A stretch of DNA of 64,000 nt from Aeromicrobium camelliae (GTDB lineage Bacteria; Actinomycetota; Actinomycetes; Propionibacteriales; Nocardioidaceae), in the NCBI RefSeq assembly GCF_003850045.1, contig NZ_RQJX01000001.1, positions 62,001 through 126,000 of the forward strand, in the 5' to 3' direction. Below, in pieces: positions 61,421-64,000 of the stretch. A program made the position numbers and the translations under genes. The notes beneath the pieces are model-generated. The model saw only the letters and a list, made by a program, of their open reading frames with translations, had not been told where the DNA came from and searched no databases. How positions within the stretch are numbered: the stretch's first letter is position 1; each line of letters begins with the position of its first letter.

Positions 61421-62208
61421 GGCTCGTCGCGCCGACGACGTGACTGCTGGACCCGCTCCGCGAGCTGGTCGTCGGCGGGGTAGCGGACCTCCTCGAGCAC
61501 GAGGCCGTGCGCCGGCATGACCTTCACCCTCGGGTCCCGCTCACGTCCGGCGAGGATCTCGGCGGCGAACTCGGGCGGATACCGGCGCTCGCCCACGGCC
61601 ACGAGGCACCCCATGAGCGACCGGACCATCGAGTGGCAGAACGCGTCCGCTCGCACCGTCGTCGCGAGGGTCTCGCCGCCGCGGATGGTGCGCAGGTCGA
61701 GGAGCGTGCGGACGGTCGTAGCCCCCTCGCGTCGCTTGCAGAACGCGGCGAAGTCGTGCTCGCCGAGCAGGTGCTGGGCGGCTTCGTTCATCAGGTCGAT
61801 GTTCAGGGGCCGTGGATGCGCCACGATCATGCGTCGCGCGAGCGGATCAGGGCCCGCGGGGTGGTCCGTCATCCGGTAGATGTAGCGGCGTTCGAGTGCC
61901 GCGAACCGGGCGTCGAAGTGCTCGGGCGCGGCTGTGACCGACTTGATCCGGATGTCCTGCGGCACGATCCGGCGCAGGCGTCGTTCGAGCACGCCCGGAT
62001 GAGAGTCGACGTCGACGTGAGCGACCTGCCCGCGAGCGTGAACGCCGGCGTCGGTGCGGCCCGCGCAGGTCACCTGCGGAGGCTCGGGGAGGCGCAGGAC
62101 GGTCGCGAGCGCCGCCTCCAGCTCACCTTGCACCGTGCGTAGCCCCGGCTGGGTCGCCCATCCCCGAAAGTCGGTCCCGTCATAGGCGAGGTCGATCCGC
62201 ATGCGCAC
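61417..62208 (-). CDS. truA: tRNA pseudouridine synthase A
   Basis: A 263-residue TruA, making pseudouridine at positions 38-40 of tRNA. The catalytic aspartate is Asp53 in CAGRTDAGVHARGQVAHVD; GTDFRGWATQPGLRTVQGEL and DAFCHSMVRSLMGCLVAVGE are conserved. The start is GTG 62208 or ATG 62202. In many actinobacteria truA follows rplQ in the same direction; here it is on the opposite strand, behind gltA and in front of the Nudix gene. Confidence 0.96.
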   Translation of the reverse strand: MRMRIDLAYDGTDFRGWATQPGLRTVQGELEAALATVLRLPEPPQVTCAGRTDAGVHARGQVAHVDVDSHPGVLERRLRRIVPQDIRIKSVTAAPEHFDARFAALERRYIYRMTDHPAGPDPLARRMIVAHPRPLNIDLMNEAAQHLLGEHDFAAFCKRREGATTVRTLLDLRTIRGGETLATTVRADAFCHSMVRSLMGCLVAVGERRYPPEFAAEILAGRERDPRVKVMPAHGLVLEEVRYPADDQLAERVQQSRRRRDEP

Positions 62209-62262
62209 CGCACCAGCCTAGCTTTCGCCGCTTCTGACGAGGTCACGGCGGCCGACCAACGA

Positions 62263-62308
62263 CAACGGGGAGGATCGCGGTCAACTGCTGACCGCGATCT
62301 CCCCGTTG
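62263..62308 (-). terminator. Terminator of gltA
   Basis: A stem of 20 base pairs (CAACGGGGA plus GATCGCGGTCA with their complements, one bulged G) and a 5-base loop, 31 bases after the gltA stop on the minus strand. It separates gltA from truA. Confidence 0.85.
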
Positions 62309-62339
62309 CGGGAAGTTTCTCTACTTCTCCTGGTAAACC

Positions 62340-63635
62340 TCAGCTCCAGCGCTGGGCGGCCGGGATGAAGTCGAGCTGGCGCTCGCCGGTGTAGATCTGC
62401 TTGGGGCGAGCGATCTTCTGCTCCGGGTCGTCGACGAGCTCCAGCCACTGGGCCAGCCAGCCCGCGGTGCGCGGGATGGCGAACAGCACCGTGAACATCT
62501 CCGGCGGGAACTGCAGCGCCTCGTAGATGAGACCCGAGTAGAAGTCGACGTTCGGGTAGAGCTTGCGCGACACGAAGTACTCGTCCTCGAGCGCGATCTT
62601 CTCGAGCTCCTGCGCGACCTCCAGGAGCGGATTGACGCCCGTGACCTCGAAGACGTCCTCGGTGGCCTTCTTGATGATCTTGGCCCGCGGATCATAGTTC
62701 TTGTAGACCCGGTGCCCGAAGCCCATCAGACGCTCGTCGCCGTTCTTGACGCCCTCGATGAAGGCCGGAACGTTGTCCTTCGTCTTGATGCGCTTGAGCA
62801 TGCGCAGCACGGCTTCGTTGGCGCCGCCGTGCAGCGGGCCGTAGAGCGCCGCGATGCCCGCGCTGACCGCCGAGTACGGATCGACCTGGCTGGAACCGAC
62901 CGAACGCACGGCGTTCGTGGAGCAGTTCTGCTCGTGGTCCGCGTGGAGGATGAACAGCACCTCGAGGGCCTTGCTGAGGCGCGGGTCCGGCTCGTACTTG
63001 GACTCGCTCATGCGGAAGAGCATCGAGAGGAAGTTCTCGGTGTACGTCAGATCGTTGTCCGGGTAGACGTACGGCTTGCCCTGCGCGTGGCGGAACGACC
63101 AGGCGCCGAGCGTCGGCATCTTGGCGATGAGCCGGACGATCTGCTCATGGCGGACCTGGGGGTCCTTGATGTTGCGGGCCTCGGGGTAGAACGTGGACAG
63201 GGCCCCCACGCTCGACAGCAGCATCCCCATCGGGTGCGCGTCGTAGCGGAAGCCCTGCATGAGCGATTTGAGGTTCTCGTGCACGAACGTGTGGAACGTG
63301 ATCTCGTGCACCCACTGGTCATGCTGCTCCTTGGTGGGCAGTTCGCCGTGGATGAGCAGGTAGGCCACCTCGAGGAAGGTCGAGGACTCGGCCAGCTGCT
63401 CGATGGGGTAGCCGCGGTACTCGAGGATGCCGCGATCGCCGTCGATGTAGGTCACCGCGCTGCGGGTCGAGGCCGTGTTGGTGAAGCCGGGATCGTAGAC
63501 GGCGAGTCCGGGCTCCTCACCGGTCTTGCCGATCTTGCCCACGTCGCTCGCGCGGATCGTGCCGTCGGTGATGTCGAGTTCGTACTCGTCGCCGGTACGG
63601 TTGTCGCGGACGGTCAGCGTCTGTTTCTGGGTCAC
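62340..63635 (-). CDS. gltA: Citrate synthase
   Basis: A 431-residue citrate synthase, joining acetyl-CoA and oxaloacetate at the entry of the TCA cycle. Active-site histidines are in ALYGPLHGGANEAV (about 269) and MGFGHRVYKNYDPRA (about 308); the catalytic aspartate is in LYPNVDFYSG. The start is GTG 63635 (VTQKQTLTVRDNRTG) with AGGAG nine bases upstream; the frame stays open for 13 codons above it, without support. The length and N-terminal domain fit the hexameric, type II enzyme. It lies between truA and rplM. Confidence 0.96.
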   Translation of the reverse strand: MTQKQTLTVRDNRTGDEYELDITDGTIRASDVGKIGKTGEEPGLAVYDPGFTNTASTRSAVTYIDGDRGILEYRGYPIEQLAESSTFLEVAYLLIHGELPTKEQHDQWVHEITFHTFVHENLKSLMQGFRYDAHPMGMLLSSVGALSTFYPEARNIKDPQVRHEQIVRLIAKMPTLGAWSFRHAQGKPYVYPDNDLTYTENFLSMLFRMSESKYEPDPRLSKALEVLFILHADHEQNCSTNAVRSVGSSQVDPYSAVSAGIAALYGPLHGGANEAVLRMLKRIKTKDNVPAFIEGVKNGDERLMGFGHRVYKNYDPRAKIIKKATEDVFEVTGVNPLLEVAQELEKIALEDEYFVSRKLYPNVDFYSGLIYEALQFPPEMFTVLFAIPRTAGWLAQWLELVDDPEQKIARPKQIYTGERQLDFIPAAQRWS

Positions 63636-63747
63636 GTTGGGTCTCCTGTGACGAAAGACGGTCGCGCTGCCCATGGTGGAGCAGCACCTCTAACCTAGTG
63701 GTCGTGCTCACATGATGCGATCGTGGGTCCATTTCCAGCACCCCGTT

Positions 63748-63777
63748 TTGACCGGGTTGGGGTCTGCCGGTTATTCT
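63748..63777 (+). promoter_or_regulatory. Predicted sigma70-type promoter of rplM
   Basis: TTGACC (63748-63753), an 18-base spacer and TATTCT (63772-63777), about 80 bases before the rplM start. It is a strong match to the housekeeping promoter, in the gap between the divergent gltA and rplM. Confidence 0.78.
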
Positions 63778-63857
63778 TGACTGTCGTGGTGCCCACGGCC
63801 GACGAGCCGGGCGCGCCCTCCATGAACCCAGTAACAGACAAGCGAGAAGGTCACGCC

Positions 63858-64000
63858 GTGCGCACGTACAGCCCGAAGCCTGCTGACATCGACCGTCGGT
63901 GGCACGTCATCGATGCCGAGGACGTCGTTCTCGGCCGTCTCGCCGTCCAGGCGGCGACGCTGCTGCGCGGCAAGCACAAGCCGACCTACGCGCCCCACGT
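63858..64000 (+). CDS. rplM: 50S ribosomal protein L13, N-terminal part (3' end outside window)
   Basis: GTG 63858 opens [20 protein letters not shown] followed by [20 protein letters not shown] and KPTYAPHV, the conserved N-terminus of L13. About 48 residues are visible; the gene runs off the end and is cut in the last codon. GAGAAGG lies ten bases before the start. L13 binds 23S rRNA early in assembly, and rpsI would be expected just downstream. Confidence 0.95.
   Translation, partial: MRTYSPKPADIDRRWHVIDAEDVVLGRLAVQAATLLRGKHKPTYAPH

Overview
This is a high-GC chromosomal window from an actinobacterium. An Mce lipid-import operon, a mycothiol-dependent isomerase-family protein, an RpoB that begins with TTG and LAASRNAR, and the gene order together suggest Nocardioidaceae (Nocardioides or Aeromicrobium-like). 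That placement is inference. The core is the RNA polymerase and ribosomal protein region: rpoB-rpoC, rpsL-rpsG-fusA-tuf, the S10/spc operon (rpsJ to rplO), secY-adk, map, infA-rpmJ-rpsM-rpsK-rpsD-rpoA-rplQ, truA, and the start of rplM.

Layout. Positions 1-7839 hold the end of an Mce operon: mceA (partial) to mceF plus two Mce-associated proteins, joined by overlapping start/stop codons. Positions 7880-13562 hold a five-gene minus-strand siderophore-iron operon (fused siderophore-interacting protein, two permeases, ATPase, binding lipoprotein) behind a DtxR/IdeR-like box. rpoB and rpoC (13856-21210) end in a 19-bp hairpin. Positions 21417-30278 are accessory: a secreted protein, a membrane acyltransferase, a Nudix protein, a lipoprotein, a two-gene module that probably makes and re-oxidises D-2-hydroxyglutarate, and a maleylpyruvate isomerase-family protein. 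The str operon (30483-34809) has a clear promoter and terminator. Between tuf and rpsJ lies a roughly 3-kb accessory stretch with decayed genes: a csrA-like remnant without an N-terminus, a cation efflux gene, a DUF4352-like fragment abutting a histidine-kinase fragment, and the kinase's orphan response regulator.

Positions 37801-49525 are the S10/spc operon followed by secY-adk. The usual adk-map-infA order is interrupted by an inverted zinc alcohol dehydrogenase and by an MFS transporter/M20 peptidase pair. The usual rplQ-truA-rplM order is interrupted by an acetyltransferase, a methyltransferase, RNase Z, a Nudix gene, an inverted truA and citrate synthase.

The most notable observations are: RpoB carrying Asn and Ala at the positions equivalent to E. 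coli 531 and 522 in the rifampicin pocket; ribosomal protein L4 with a roughly 100-residue C-terminal extension ending in a small conserved-looking module; a siderophore-interacting protein fused to a degenerate methyltransferase-like domain; two families of intergenic inverted repeats, one with three arms per copy and one flanking the MFS/M20 pair; and the deletion scar between tuf and rpsJ. No CRISPR array, tRNA, rRNA or insertion sequence was recognised.
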